A stretch of DNA of 64,000 nucleotides from CAWGYT01 sp963826795. GTDB taxonomy: Bacteria; Planctomycetota; Planctomycetia; Pirellulales; Pirellulaceae. Made by a program: the position numbers and the translations under genes. This document shows positions 49,601-60,000 of the stretch, in pieces (positions within the stretch are counted from its first letter, which is position 1; each line of letters starts with the position of its first letter). The notes under the pieces were generated by a model. It saw only the letters and a list, made by a program, of their open reading frames with translations, had not been told where the DNA came from and ran no database searches. The stretch is taken from contig CAWGYT010000015.1 of the NCBI GenBank assembly GCA_963826795.1, positions 1 to 64,000 of the forward strand, in the 5' to 3' direction.

Positions 49601-52069
49601 GGCGGCAACGGGCCCGCATCCCGCGCGGCCATGAGCGCGCCGAATTCAACCAGGTCGCGAAGCAATCCCTCTCGGTAATACTCGGCTCGATATTGATTCA
49701 GATCCGCGAACGCCGTGGGGCGATTCGGGTCTCCCGTGTTAAAGTGCCAACCCAGATATTGCTCGATTCGCTCGTCGCTCGATTCGAACGGACCCACGGG
49801 ATGCCAACCGATCCATTGCCGAGATTGATTGGCAGCCGGCCGCGTGACCAGCAGCGAGAACAGCGGTTTTCGCTCATCGACGCCCTGTCCCGCGGTCAGC
49901 GTCACGTCGCGAGCCGGTTGGTTATCGCGCACACGCGCAACGTCATCGTCTCACCCGGCGATTTGCGAAGCCACGCCCAGTAGAATTCTTGGGCGGCCTG
50001 CCACGACTTGAGTTCGGCCTGGTCAACTTCGCCCAGAAGCACGTCACCGGCCGCGAGCTGCCCGCGGGCCGGACTATCATCGTCCACTCGCGCGACGAGA
50101 ACCTGGTTGGCCGCTTGAGCATCGCCCACGCTGTCTTCGACCACGACACCTGACAGCCTCCCGCGACGTCCAAGAATCTGCTTGAGATCGGTGAGGCTCC
50201 ACGCGCACACGACGTCGTCTTGCCCGGTCGTCAGCAGAAGCCGCCCATCGGACGAGAACGACAGGCTATTGATCTGGGCGGAATGGCCGGTCAACTGACG
50301 CAGGTGATTGCCGGTTTCGACATGGTACAAACCCAGCAGCGGCTCACCGCGATCGGTCGCCGCCACCGCCAAAAGCGTCTCGTCGCGGCCACGCGAAGCC
50401 GGCAGGATCGCCGTTCCGGTCACGCGCTCGACATCCTGATGCAACCGAATTGGATACGTCGTCCCTTGAGGATCGCGGACGGTGACTTGCTTGTCCGTCG
50501 TGGTGACCGTCCAATTTCCCGCGGGCGCACGATCCGGCTGCCAACCATTGACGGAATTGGCCTCAATCAATTGGCGCTGTGCGAGGTCAAAAATCCAACC
50601 TGAAGTTGCATTCCGTTCGGCCAGGTAGATCCCCCACGCATTCTGGCGGCGGACGAAATACGCCTCCGCGAACTCGGACGCCTGATTGGCCAGCTTCTGG
50701 GCCCGCGGCGGACGCGCGGTTTGCAGCAGTTCGCTCGTCGAAAAGACGAAAATCGAATGATCGTTCGAACCGCCCACCGCAACTCGCTGACCGTCTCCGG
50801 CAAAGGCGACGCACGAAATCTTGACGGTCTGGATCCCTTGCTGATCCCACAACAGCGTGCGGCCCAGAAGACGGCGCTGCCCTAAGTCACAAACCTGCAA
50901 CTCCTCGCGCAACGGAATAAACCCCGCGGGGCCCGGCTGGCAGACCAGCAAGGTCACGGCCGCCGCCAGCGGGCCGCCTGGCACTTGGGCCAGATCCACC
51001 GCGCACGGCAGCGCGACGGTGTTGCGAGCCGCGGGAATTGTCAGCGGCGGTTGCGAATCCGCTTGAAGTCGTCCCTGGCCCGTCACGCGCAAAAGCGCAA
51101 GCGAGTCTGGTAGGCATTTCCTACCTGAATCACGTTGCTGGTGACCAGTTGCTCACCGCCCGGCAACAGTTTGACGGTTCCGTTCTCGAAACCGTCGGCG
51201 ATCGTTTCCGCCTGTTGCGGGTTGGTCGCGGGATTCCAAATCCGCAGCTTCCCGTCCCACCAGGCGATCGCAACCATCACCGCGCCCGGCGCTGCCCCAG
51301 CTTTCGGATCGCAAGTTGCGGTCGAAGCACAGCTTTCATTGGGAGGATCCACGTAGATCCCAGCCAGGTGCCGCCCCTGGGCGACGTCCCACAAACGCAC
51401 GCTCGGGCGTTTCGTCTCGTCGGCGCCGAACTGGTACTCCAGGCCCGCCGAGGCCAGTGCCAGCCCTGTCCCCGGGTCGGCACTGAAGGCCAGCGCCACC
51501 ACGGGTCCAGTGTGTCCGCGCAGCATCCTCACTTGGCCCGTCAACCGGTCGACCACGTAAATCGTTCCGATCTCTAACTGCATCTGCCGGGTCATCCCAC
51601 CCTTCCGAGGCACGTAGAAGCCGGACTGCCGAAACCCGGCTTCGCCGGCGACGCGACCCTGCCCGGCCAATGCGATCAGGCGGCCGTCGGGCGAGATCGC
51701 AAGGGCATTGATCGCGCCGCTGGTGCCAGGTCCCATCGGCACACGCACGGCGCTGGCTGGCTCCGGGACGAATCGATTCTCGATCCGGCCCCAGGCGTGA
51801 ACCATCTTGTCCCAGGAACCGGCCAGCAGCGTGCCATTGACCGGATCGAATCCCAGCGCGCTGACATAGCTGGTCGGTCCGGCCGGATCGACTCGCAAAA
51901 TCGGCACTTCGTGGCCCGACTCCTTCGGGACCACCGACGCTTCCTGCGCCACGGCGGACATTGTCGCAAGGGCGGCAAAAAGACATCCAACCCCGAGGCG
52001 GCCGGACGTCAAGTCACGGGAGATCCTCAGCGTGCGCAGGAACAAGCCGTCATTCGTCGTGCAATTCAT
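46609..52069 (-). CDS. giant exported WD40-PDZ-caspase-like protein, frame broken twice
   Basis: About 1819 residues once joined. A signal peptide (to about SAVAQEA) is followed by WD40-type repeats (INALAISPDGRLIALAG, VVALAFSADP, INSLSFSSDGRLLLTTGQDD), a PDZ-like part near 49950-50150 (VARVDDDSPARGQLAAGDVLLGE), several beta-sandwich segments and a C-terminal caspase-like domain. In that domain VVIIYYTGGEF stands where YYSGHG is expected and LLLLDVARQ where LLLLDACR is expected, so both His and Cys are gone. Breaks lie near 51095 and 49930. It is convergent to the barrel gene and divergent from the kinase gene. Confidence 0.7.
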
Positions 52070-52192
52070 GCCAACTTTTTCTCCATCCGCGATGCGAGGA
52101 GGCCCCGATGCAATGGGGCGACGCGAGCGTGGACCATGCAAAGGTCTCGTGCCATTCACCGCAGTCAGGTCGGCGGCGTCGACGTGGGCCCA

Positions 52193-52220
52193 TTCAATTC
52201 GCTTAGCACCTCAGTATAAT
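52193..52220 (+). promoter_or_regulatory. possible promoter of the kinase gene
   Basis: A perfect TATAAT (52215-52220) lies about 68 bp before the kinase ATG, with TTCAAT as a weak -35 at a 16-bp spacing. The -10 box is also the left part of an ATAAT/ATTAT dyad. Confidence 0.4.
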
Positions 52221-52287
52221 CAGTCTATTATCAGCCACGTTCGAGCGGCGGTTGCGTGGAAAGCTTCGAGATGCGGTACCAAGCGAG

Positions 52288-55200
52288 ATGCTGAATTTTA
52301 GCGAATTGCCGAGTTTGTCCGAAGCGGACCGCAGTAAGATCTCTGAATTAGCCCAGAAGCTCGAGGAGTTCTGCAGCGCCGCGGGTGCGGAGGCCGCCAG
52401 CATCTCACTGGATTATTTCCTGCCGGCACCAGACCATCCCTTGCGAGTTCCGACGATTTGGTGCCTGATTCCGCGGGATCTGCGGCGCCACTGGCAGAAC
52501 GGGATTCCGCTGAAGCTCGAAGAGTATGTGGCTCGCTACCCGGAACTGGTTGATACGCGCCAGATCCCCGCCGCGTTGATTTTCGAAGAGTACTTGGTTC
52601 GCAAGGAAGTCGGAGAATCGCCCAGCCTGGATGAATATCAGGCCCGCTTCCCCGAACAATACGACTCCTTTCGACGTCGAACGCTTGCCTACTCCGCAGA
52701 GGCCGAATCCGCAGAGGCCGAATCCACAGAGGCCGAATCCACGGAGGCCGAATCCGCAGGGGCCGAATCCGCGGAGGCTCACTTCGACGAAGCGAGGATC
52801 GAACCGCCATCGATCGCCGCCGTCGAACCCGACGACGCCCTTCAGCCGCGACCCGGGGCGCAACCTTCAGACGCCGATTCGTTTGCGACCTACCACGCTC
52901 CGGGCAGCACCGAGGACGTGGCTTCCGCGTGGGACATCCAATCACCCGACGGAGCGGAGTCACGCGTTCACGAAGGCGAAACTCGGAAGCCCGGGCTGGA
53001 CTCAACGCCAACCCCGCCGCAAGGCGCGCGAGTGGCCGACGAAACCGGCGCGGCCCCGCCCGTCCCGCCACTGGAAATCACGCCCCACCGAGGGTCCGAC
53101 GCGACCGACGCTTTCGCTCCGCCGCCGAGCCGCGACGCGGCGGAGGCACGCGAATTGTCGCCATCCGCGCCGACGCGCGGCGAACATCGTCAGTTGCGGG
53201 TTGGGGATACCGTCTGCGATGGCAAATATCGCCTGGCCCGATACATCGACAAGGGCCAGTACGGTCAGGTTTGGGAGGCCGAGGCCCAGGGCGGAGTGCG
53301 CGTGGCGCTGAAGATCATTCAGTATCCGCTCGGCCACGAAATGTCTCAGGAGGAATTGCGTTCGCTGGAAAGCATGAAAGCACACCGGCATTCCCATTTG
53401 GTCCAAGTCCACGCCTACTGGGTCGAGCACGATCAATTGATGATCGCGATGAGCCTTGCTGACAACACGTTGGCAGGACGGCTGAAGGAATGCCAAAAAG
53501 CGAACACCCACGGCGATTCGGAAGGCGGGATCCCGCCCGACGAGCTGGTCGGGTACATCATCGAGGCAGCCAAGGCGATCGATTTCTTGCACAGCCGCGG
53601 GATCATGCATCGCGATATCAAGCCAGCCAATATCTTGCTCGTCAGCGGGACGGCTCAGGTCGGCGACTTCGGCTTGGCAAAAGTGCTCGAACGACACAGT
53701 GAAGCCAGCCTGGCCCAGGCCACGGTCATCGGCACGCCGATGTACATGGCTCCCGAAATCTTTCAAGGTCGGTTGTGTGAACAGACCGACCAATATGCCC
53801 TGGCCGTGACGTACGCTCAATTGCGCACCGGAATCGCGCCGTTCCCGACCGATTCGTTGGCCGTTCTGATGCATGCCCAGCTGACCATGCCGCCCAATCT
53901 CAAGGGGTTGGAGCCAAAAGAACGACTGGTGCTGGTCAAGGCGCTCGCAAAGAATCCCAAACAGCGCTACGCGACTTGCCAGGAATTTGCGCAGTCCCTC
54001 AAACGATCACTCGAGCCAGAACCGTATCCGTGGTTCAAACGGGCGCTTCAAGCCATGGCGGCGGTCGCGACCGTGCTGCTCGTCTATCTGGCGCTGCATC
54101 AGCTGTTCTGGCGATTCGAAATCGACCTGCAGCCCGCCGTCACGGTTCGCGCCGGCGGTGCGGCCAGCGTCTTTCTGGTGCCTGTCACGACACCGCTCCT
54201 GGGAAGTGACGCCGTTCAGTTCGAGGTCAAACTGCTGCCTCCCGACGATGCCGCAACGCCCGGCTCGGAACTTCCCAGTCCGGAGTGGGTCTTCGAGCCG
54301 CCCACCGGAGATTCCGCCGCGACCCATCGCGTCAGCGTGCGCGTGAAGCTGCCGACGCGCGAGGCCAATCGCGCCAGCGTAACACGACTGGCCGAAATGG
54401 TCGCTCGGTCGGGAAGTCGGGTGGCCAGTGGCCGTTTTCGACTCGTGATCCTCCCGCCCGCGATTGTTGATCCCAAAATCCCGCCCGAGTTCACCTACCA
54501 GCCGGCGCCTGAAATCGCCGCCTGCAGCAATGGACGGATTCATCCCCGCTCGTTCACGCTGCGAACGCCCCGCGAACAAGCCATCGAATTCCGACTGGTC
54601 GACGACGGAAACGGCAAACCGTTCTACCTGATGACCAACAAGGTTTGGAATGCTCTCTTCGCGGAGTTCGCCGAGAATCCCGATCGCTCCAAGTTGCTCG
54701 ACGAGCCCACGTTTTGGCGCACGGGCGCGATCACCGTCAATGACTACGACGAGAAGTTCTTGGGAGTCAAAGACGATGCCGTCCAGATGTTTCCCGTCTT
54801 TCAGGTTTCGATCTTCGAGGCCAAGCATTTCGCCCAATGGCTCGGAGGGCACTTGCCTTCCATCCTGCAATGGGAGGCGGCTGCCAAACGAGGAATGCAA
54901 GATCAGAATCGCAAGGGGCCCTACGATCCCAGCTTCGACTTGGAACACCTCGATCGAGAAAACCCGGCTGATTGTGGAATCGCCATCTCGCGGGAAAAAT
55001 TCGGCCCGCTGCCCGTCGGCACCGCGCGCTTCGATCAGACCCCGGATGGAATTCGAGATCTGGCCGGAAACGGGTACGAATGGACGCGCAGCGTGACCGC
55101 CGATTACAGCTCGACCGACAAAGGCGATGCTCAGAATATCGAGTCAATCGACGCTTCCAGCGCGAGCCAGTTCGTCGGCTTTATCGGAGGAATGTCCTAC

Positions 55201-55323
55201 CAGGACGGGCGCCCTGACGAGTTCAGTCAGGAGAGCCCTCTGGGAGTCCTGAGTCTTGAGCCTGGAGCGTGGCAACACGGTCGCGAAATGGTCACGTTTC
55301 GCGTTGTCATGGACCAGCTTTGA
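52288..55323 (+). CDS. membrane Ser/Thr protein kinase fused to a SUMF1/FGE-like outer domain
   Basis: About 1011 residues. The N-terminus (FSELPSLSEADRSKISELA) and a Glu/Ala/Ser-rich linker precede the kinase (from about 310): glycine loop IDKGQYGQVWEAE, VALKII lysine, HRDIKPANILL, DFGLAK and a TPMYMAPE activation segment, all intact. One membrane helix (about 590-610) leads to an outer part ending in an FGE-type fold (WLGGHLPSILQWEAAAKRG; GIRDLAGNGYEWTRSV). The C-terminal Cys of true FGE is missing. The plan resembles T6SS kinase PpkA joined to TagR. The ATG at 52288 is preferred over a TTG at 52252. Confidence 0.82.
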   Translation: MLNFSELPSLSEADRSKISELAQKLEEFCSAAGAEAASISLDYFLPAPDHPLRVPTIWCLIPRDLRRHWQNGIPLKLEEYVARYPELVDTRQIPAALIFEEYLVRKEVGESPSLDEYQARFPEQYDSFRRRTLAYSAEAESAEAESTEAESTEAESAGAESAEAHFDEARIEPPSIAAVEPDDALQPRPGAQPSDADSFATYHAPGSTEDVASAWDIQSPDGAESRVHEGETRKPGLDSTPTPPQGARVADETGAAPPVPPLEITPHRGSDATDAFAPPPSRDAAEARELSPSAPTRGEHRQLRVGDTVCDGKYRLARYIDKGQYGQVWEAEAQGGVRVALKIIQYPLGHEMSQEELRSLESMKAHRHSHLVQVHAYWVEHDQLMIAMSLADNTLAGRLKECQKANTHGDSEGGIPPDELVGYIIEAAKAIDFLHSRGIMHRDIKPANILLVSGTAQVGDFGLAKVLERHSEASLAQATVIGTPMYMAPEIFQGRLCEQTDQYALAVTYAQLRTGIAPFPTDSLAVLMHAQLTMPPNLKGLEPKERLVLVKALAKNPKQRYATCQEFAQSLKRSLEPEPYPWFKRALQAMAAVATVLLVYLALHQLFWRFEIDLQPAVTVRAGGAASVFLVPVTTPLLGSDAVQFEVKLLPPDDAATPGSELPSPEWVFEPPTGDSAATHRVSVRVKLPTREANRASVTRLAEMVARSGSRVASGRFRLVILPPAIVDPKIPPEFTYQPAPEIAACSNGRIHPRSFTLRTPREQAIEFRLVDDGNGKPFYLMTNKVWNALFAEFAENPDRSKLLDEPTFWRTGAITVNDYDEKFLGVKDDAVQMFPVFQVSIFEAKHFAQWLGGHLPSILQWEAAAKRGMQDQNRKGPYDPSFDLEHLDRENPADCGIAISREKFGPLPVGTARFDQTPDGIRDLAGNGYEWTRSVTADYSSTDKGDAQNIESIDASSASQFVGFIGGMSYQDGRPDEFSQESPLGVLSLEPGAWQHGREMVTFRVVMDQL
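52693..52778 (+). repeat. 15-bp tandem repeat in the kinase linker
   Basis: About six copies of a 15-bp unit (GAGGCCGAATCCGCA type) code for AEAES/TEAES/AGAES. Variation between copies is only at one or two bases. Confidence 0.8.
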
Positions 55324-55573
55324 ATCGCGTTCCGGGGCGCCACCGTGCCGCCAGGCGTGCGACTCGCTGAAAAGCTGGGCAACCCAGGCAGCCTCGCAGG
55401 CGTCGGGCGCGCCTAACGACTCGGCAATCATTGCCGATCCCCCACAGCTCCCTTATGGGAAGGGCGTGCTCAGCAGCCGATAAAGACATCTGATACGAGG
55501 TCGACGCTCGTTGCAACCAAGTTTAATTCGTCCGCCCTTCGGTATAACTCGCCCACGGAAAGGGATCGTTAGA
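55324..55573. other. 250-bp intergenic region after the kinase gene
   Basis: No gene, repeat family or clear hairpin terminator is seen here. Confidence 0.3.
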
Positions 55574-56778
55574 ATGTACCGTTCAACAGGTCGATTCATA
55601 GCGACCACCCTGATCGTGATCCTCACTTGCCCCGCTCTAATGGCTCAGGCGCCTGCGCCCACGACGACCCTCTGGTCGTTCCTGGGAATTCCCCAAGGCG
55701 TGCGGAAGGTCAACGGTGCCCTGCGCAATCGCCGCGGCAACCACCCCGGCCTGGAGCAAAAGCCCCCCATGAAGTCGCTGGCCGATCCGGCCAACTTGGC
55801 GCCCGAGATGCCCAAGGCGATGCAGGCGGCGGCGAAGATCAAGCAAGCCGAGGATATGAAGCCCCAGAAGATTAAGGCGATCAAGTATCTCGCCAAGATC
55901 GGATGCGGCTGCTATGACCTGGATGGATCGATTACCGATGCCCTGATCGCATCGACCAAGGATTGTACCGAAGACGTGCGTCTGGAAGCCGTCCAGGCGG
56001 TTTCGGATGCCGCGTCGGGCGAGTGCTGTGCCAACTGTGGCCAGAAATGCTGCTGCAAAGAAGCAATGGTCAAGCGGTTGGCCGAAATGGCCTACGAGAA
56101 GGGCGACGACGGTTGCTACCTCGAGCCCTCGGCCCGCGTCCGCCAAGCCGCGATTGCCGCGCTGGAAATCTGCTGCCCCAGCAGCGGCCCGGTCATCATG
56201 GCGGTCGAGGAGAGCGGCGAGGAGGTTCAGCCGAAGCCGTTCACGGGTGAAGGCCCGACGGAAGGCGAGCAGCCGTCGCCCGTGCTGCCCGACCCAGCGG
56301 GCGAAGGCCCCACGACTTCCGTTCCCACGCCGAGTTCCAACCCGGTCGTGAGGTACGTCGAGCCTCCAACCAGCCTGGCTTTGGGCGTGCCGGCCCCGAC
56401 TGCCCGTCCGCTGAGGGCACCGCGACGAAGCTTGACGGTTCGTCCGGTCACCAACACGGTCGATCTGATCTCGGAGGGAACGCACGCCAATCGGGGAGCG
56501 GTGATCAAGGTCGATGATGTGGCGCTCGAGCTCATGTCCACTTCGCGGACCGCGAGACGGTCGTTCCGACAGGGACGGAATTGATCATCTATCGTCCCGA
56601 AGACGGGTTCCTGAAGTCGGTCGGCCGAGTGACCGTCACGAAATCCGTTGCCGGCTCGGCCAACATCGAGACGATTGGCGATCCGGGCGACGTTCGCCTG
56701 CAGCCCGGCGACGCCGTTGCGATCCCTTACCCGCGGATCGCGTGGCAACCGAATCGCGACGGGCTCGATTCGCCCTGA
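55574..56778 (+). CDS. exported cysteine-rich HEAT-like protein, one frameshift
   Basis: About 400 residues with a signal peptide (to about LMAQA, 25), HEAT-like helix pairs (IKAIKYLAKIG, VRLEAVQAVSDAASG, VRQAAIAALEICC) and a Cys cluster CCANCGQKCCCKEA. A Pro/Thr-rich linker leads to a small beta domain (TELIIYRPEDGFLKSVGRVTV), in another frame after a break near 56535. HEAT folds bind partners; the cysteines may bind metal or form disulfides. Similar proteins are frequent in planctomycetes, function unknown. The ATG at 55574 is chosen because it begins the signal peptide. Confidence 0.6.
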
Positions 56779-57000
56779 AGTGGCCGCGAAGCGCGACAAG
56801 CGAATCTTGACAACGACGTCGGTTTCTTGACAAGGCAGAACCGATCGGTCACGATCAACGGCGCGGCGAGTGGGGCAGGTTCGCCAGCTTGCGTCTGAGC
56901 AGACAGCCAGACGGCCGCGTGATTCGCTCAACCTGCCTGCCGGAAGTCCGAACTGTCTGTCCGGCGTGACGCGACTCCTCGGAAAATCCGCCTGCCCTGG

Positions 57001-60000
57001 ATGGCAACGGTCGGCGTTCCGGCGGCGACGGCTTCCAGGCCCGGCAAGCGCGGGCTCAGGCGAAGGACAGTCACGGTGAAGGAATCGAGGGACCAGGGGC
57101 GCGCGAGTTGGCGGGGTGCAAGCCAACCTCGTTCCCGAGGATGGCGGACCCACCGCACCGCATCCGAACCCGGGACCACCGGACGTTTTGTCCTGCTGGG
57201 CTGGCTGGCCGGCTTCCTCTTGCTGATTGGCGGCATCCTGCTGTGGATTCTGTCAAATCCCAAAGAGCTGCCATTTCAAGCGTTTGTTGTGACGCAGTAT
57301 TCCGTCCCCCTGCCGCCCAATCGATACGCGGTGGAGGACGCCGAAACGTTTCAGCGGACGTTTCGCCCTTTGAGCATCGCGTTCGACTCGGCCCAGGATC
57401 TCGACTTGCGGGCGGAGCTAAGTGCGTGGCTTGATGCGGTCAAGCCGGGAGGACCCTTGAGCCGTTGGAGGTTCTCGAAGCGGGGCGCGGTCGTCGTCTA
57501 TATCAGTGCCCACGGTGCGGTGCGGGAAGATGGTCTTCCATGCCTGGTCAGTCCGCAAAGTCCGCTTGACTCGCGCCGCTGGATCCCGGTTCGCGATTTA
57601 TTGACGTTGATTGCTGGCAAAGAACATCTGAAACATGCCTACAAGCTGGTGATCTTCGATAGCGGGCGAATTCGCGACTGCTGGCCGATCGGCGTGCTGC
57701 ACAATGGATTTGCGGACGCCCTGACCGAGGTCGTCGACGACGTGCGACGAACCGAGGACGCCAACCTGTTTGTGCTCAATTCAACTCGTGGAGATCAACA
57801 GGCGGAAGTCGCACCGGAGCTGGCCGGTACTTACTTTGGCCACTCCGTCGCGAAGGGAATCACCGGAGCCGCCGATCAAGATCGTGACCACTATGTCGAC
57901 CTCGCAGAACTGGCTCAGTACGTTCAGCAAGACGTCGCCCGCGCTGTAGGCAGTCGGCGAGGACGAGTCCAGCAGCCCATCTTGATTCCCGCGACGGTTC
58001 CACCCGGTCTTCGCCTGACCTATGCCAGCGACGATCCGGCGGTCGACCGAGAAACGCCCTCCTTCGACGAGCCGCGAGATCTGTCAGCGCGATGGAATCA
58101 ACGAGATCAGCGCGAGCTGGAATCCACCGAGTTCGTGCTCCTGCCTGACGCCGACCCGTTGACGTGGGCCCTGCTCGACCAGCAACTCCTGCGGGCCGAG
58201 CAAACCCTCTTGGCGGGAAAGGCCTATCCGGTCAAGGCCGAGTTGGACAATGCCTTGGTGATCTTGGGCAAGCTGCGGGACGAAGCTTCGACGAGCCCCC
58301 TCACGGTCTGCTCAATTCCCTACGCTCGGCAATTGGGCCTGCTGAACGACTCCCGGATTCGCGTCGCGGAACAGGCCTACGCCGCGTGGCGGGCGAAGCA
58401 GTCTGCCGAGGCGGCGGCCAATGGAGCCGTGCCGGCGGCCAGTGACGCGGAACCGGCGGCCGACGCCTCCGCGGCGACCACCGCGACCAGCGACCCGGTC
58501 ATCCCCGGCTATCTGCCCGCGGCCGCGGCCGTGTGGAACCAACTGTTGTCGATCCAGCCGACGTCGACGGTCGCAACGGCGAGCGAGGTCTATCGAAAGC
58601 CGATTCAGGAGGGACTGGCATTTGTGGACAGTCAGCCTGCGCGATGACGCGTCGACATTGGATATTCCCGAGATCCACTGGTTAAAGCTGGTCAACGAGC
58701 ATTTCAGCTGGGCGTTGCCTGCCACATGGCTGTACCAGGCGATCCAGGCCGAGCAGCGTGCCCACGACGTGGCGGTTCGAGGGGACGCACGCAGCCAAGC
58801 CTGGGTGCAGCAGGAATTGGACGAAGCGCAGAATCAACTACGTCTGCTGCGCGACCTGTATTTTGTCGGCAGTCAGAATTCCGACGTCGCCGACAAGGTC
58901 ACGCGTGCGTTCGATCGATTGCTGGGCCCTCCCGATCAGAATGCGGGAATGCTAGGCCAATTGCTTGCGACGCGACAGGCCGTCTCGAGGGCCTATCGGG
59001 TTCGCGACCAAATCGTCCGCCAGCTTCCCGAGGTGATGCAATGGCTTGTCCAGACCAAATCCTCTCCCGAGGCGAGCCGTCTCGCGTTACGATTGATCGA
59101 CGATGTCCACCAGCTGAGCCAGCTGCTTGATGCCGGACCGCATGCTGACCTGACCACTTCCCTCGCGGAACTCGAATCCCAGCGGGCCCTCGTGGATGAA
59201 CAGGGATTCGCCCCCTTGGCCGCCGAAATCAAGCTCCAGGCGCGGAGCCTCGCGGAACAGAATGAGCTGAGCAGCGCGGACATTCCCACGGTCGAGCGGT
59301 TGCTGGGGATGGCGCTGATCGCGGGTGAAGCCCGTGGCAAGCTGCGGCAGAAGTACCTGCAAGCGTTGCGGCTCCAAGCCAGCGATCCCGAAGGCCTCGA
59401 CGCGAACCGTTCCGGTCAGACACCGGCGGGCTTACCGAACGGTTCCGAAGCGATGGATCCGGCCCCATCGGCGGGCTTGTCAGCCGACGCCCGCCGACAC
59501 CCGGCACTGGCCCTGATCGACGCCAACTTGCTGGGCGGCACGCCGAATGAGCTGGACGCGCTGAATCTCGAATCACTGGATCCCGCACAGCGTTCCAGCG
59601 AGACACGGCTTCGTTTGGCTGCGATCGGCGGGTTGGTCCGAGCCCGCATCGCAAAGGCGGGCGTGGTGTTGACCGACGGCGCCAGCCGCCCCTTGGTCCG
59701 AACCACGTACGACACGGTGTCCGTCGCCGATAGCAATCTCAGCGCCGCACGCCAACAACTGGCTGAACTCGAGCGGCTGGCACGATCCGCCGCGCCGCTC
59801 ATCAGCGCGGAGATTCAGCTGGAAGTTGATCCCTGCCGAGCCTTGCGCGAAGCCGACCACGGCATCCGGTGCTGGTCGCTGGCGCAGGCGACGCTCGAGG
59901 ATTTTTGGGGCCCTGCACAAAAAGGTCAGTATTATTTTGCGGAATTGGCCAACCGTTATTGGCAAGCCGGCCGAATCCCGGTCGAATCGGAATTGAACCG

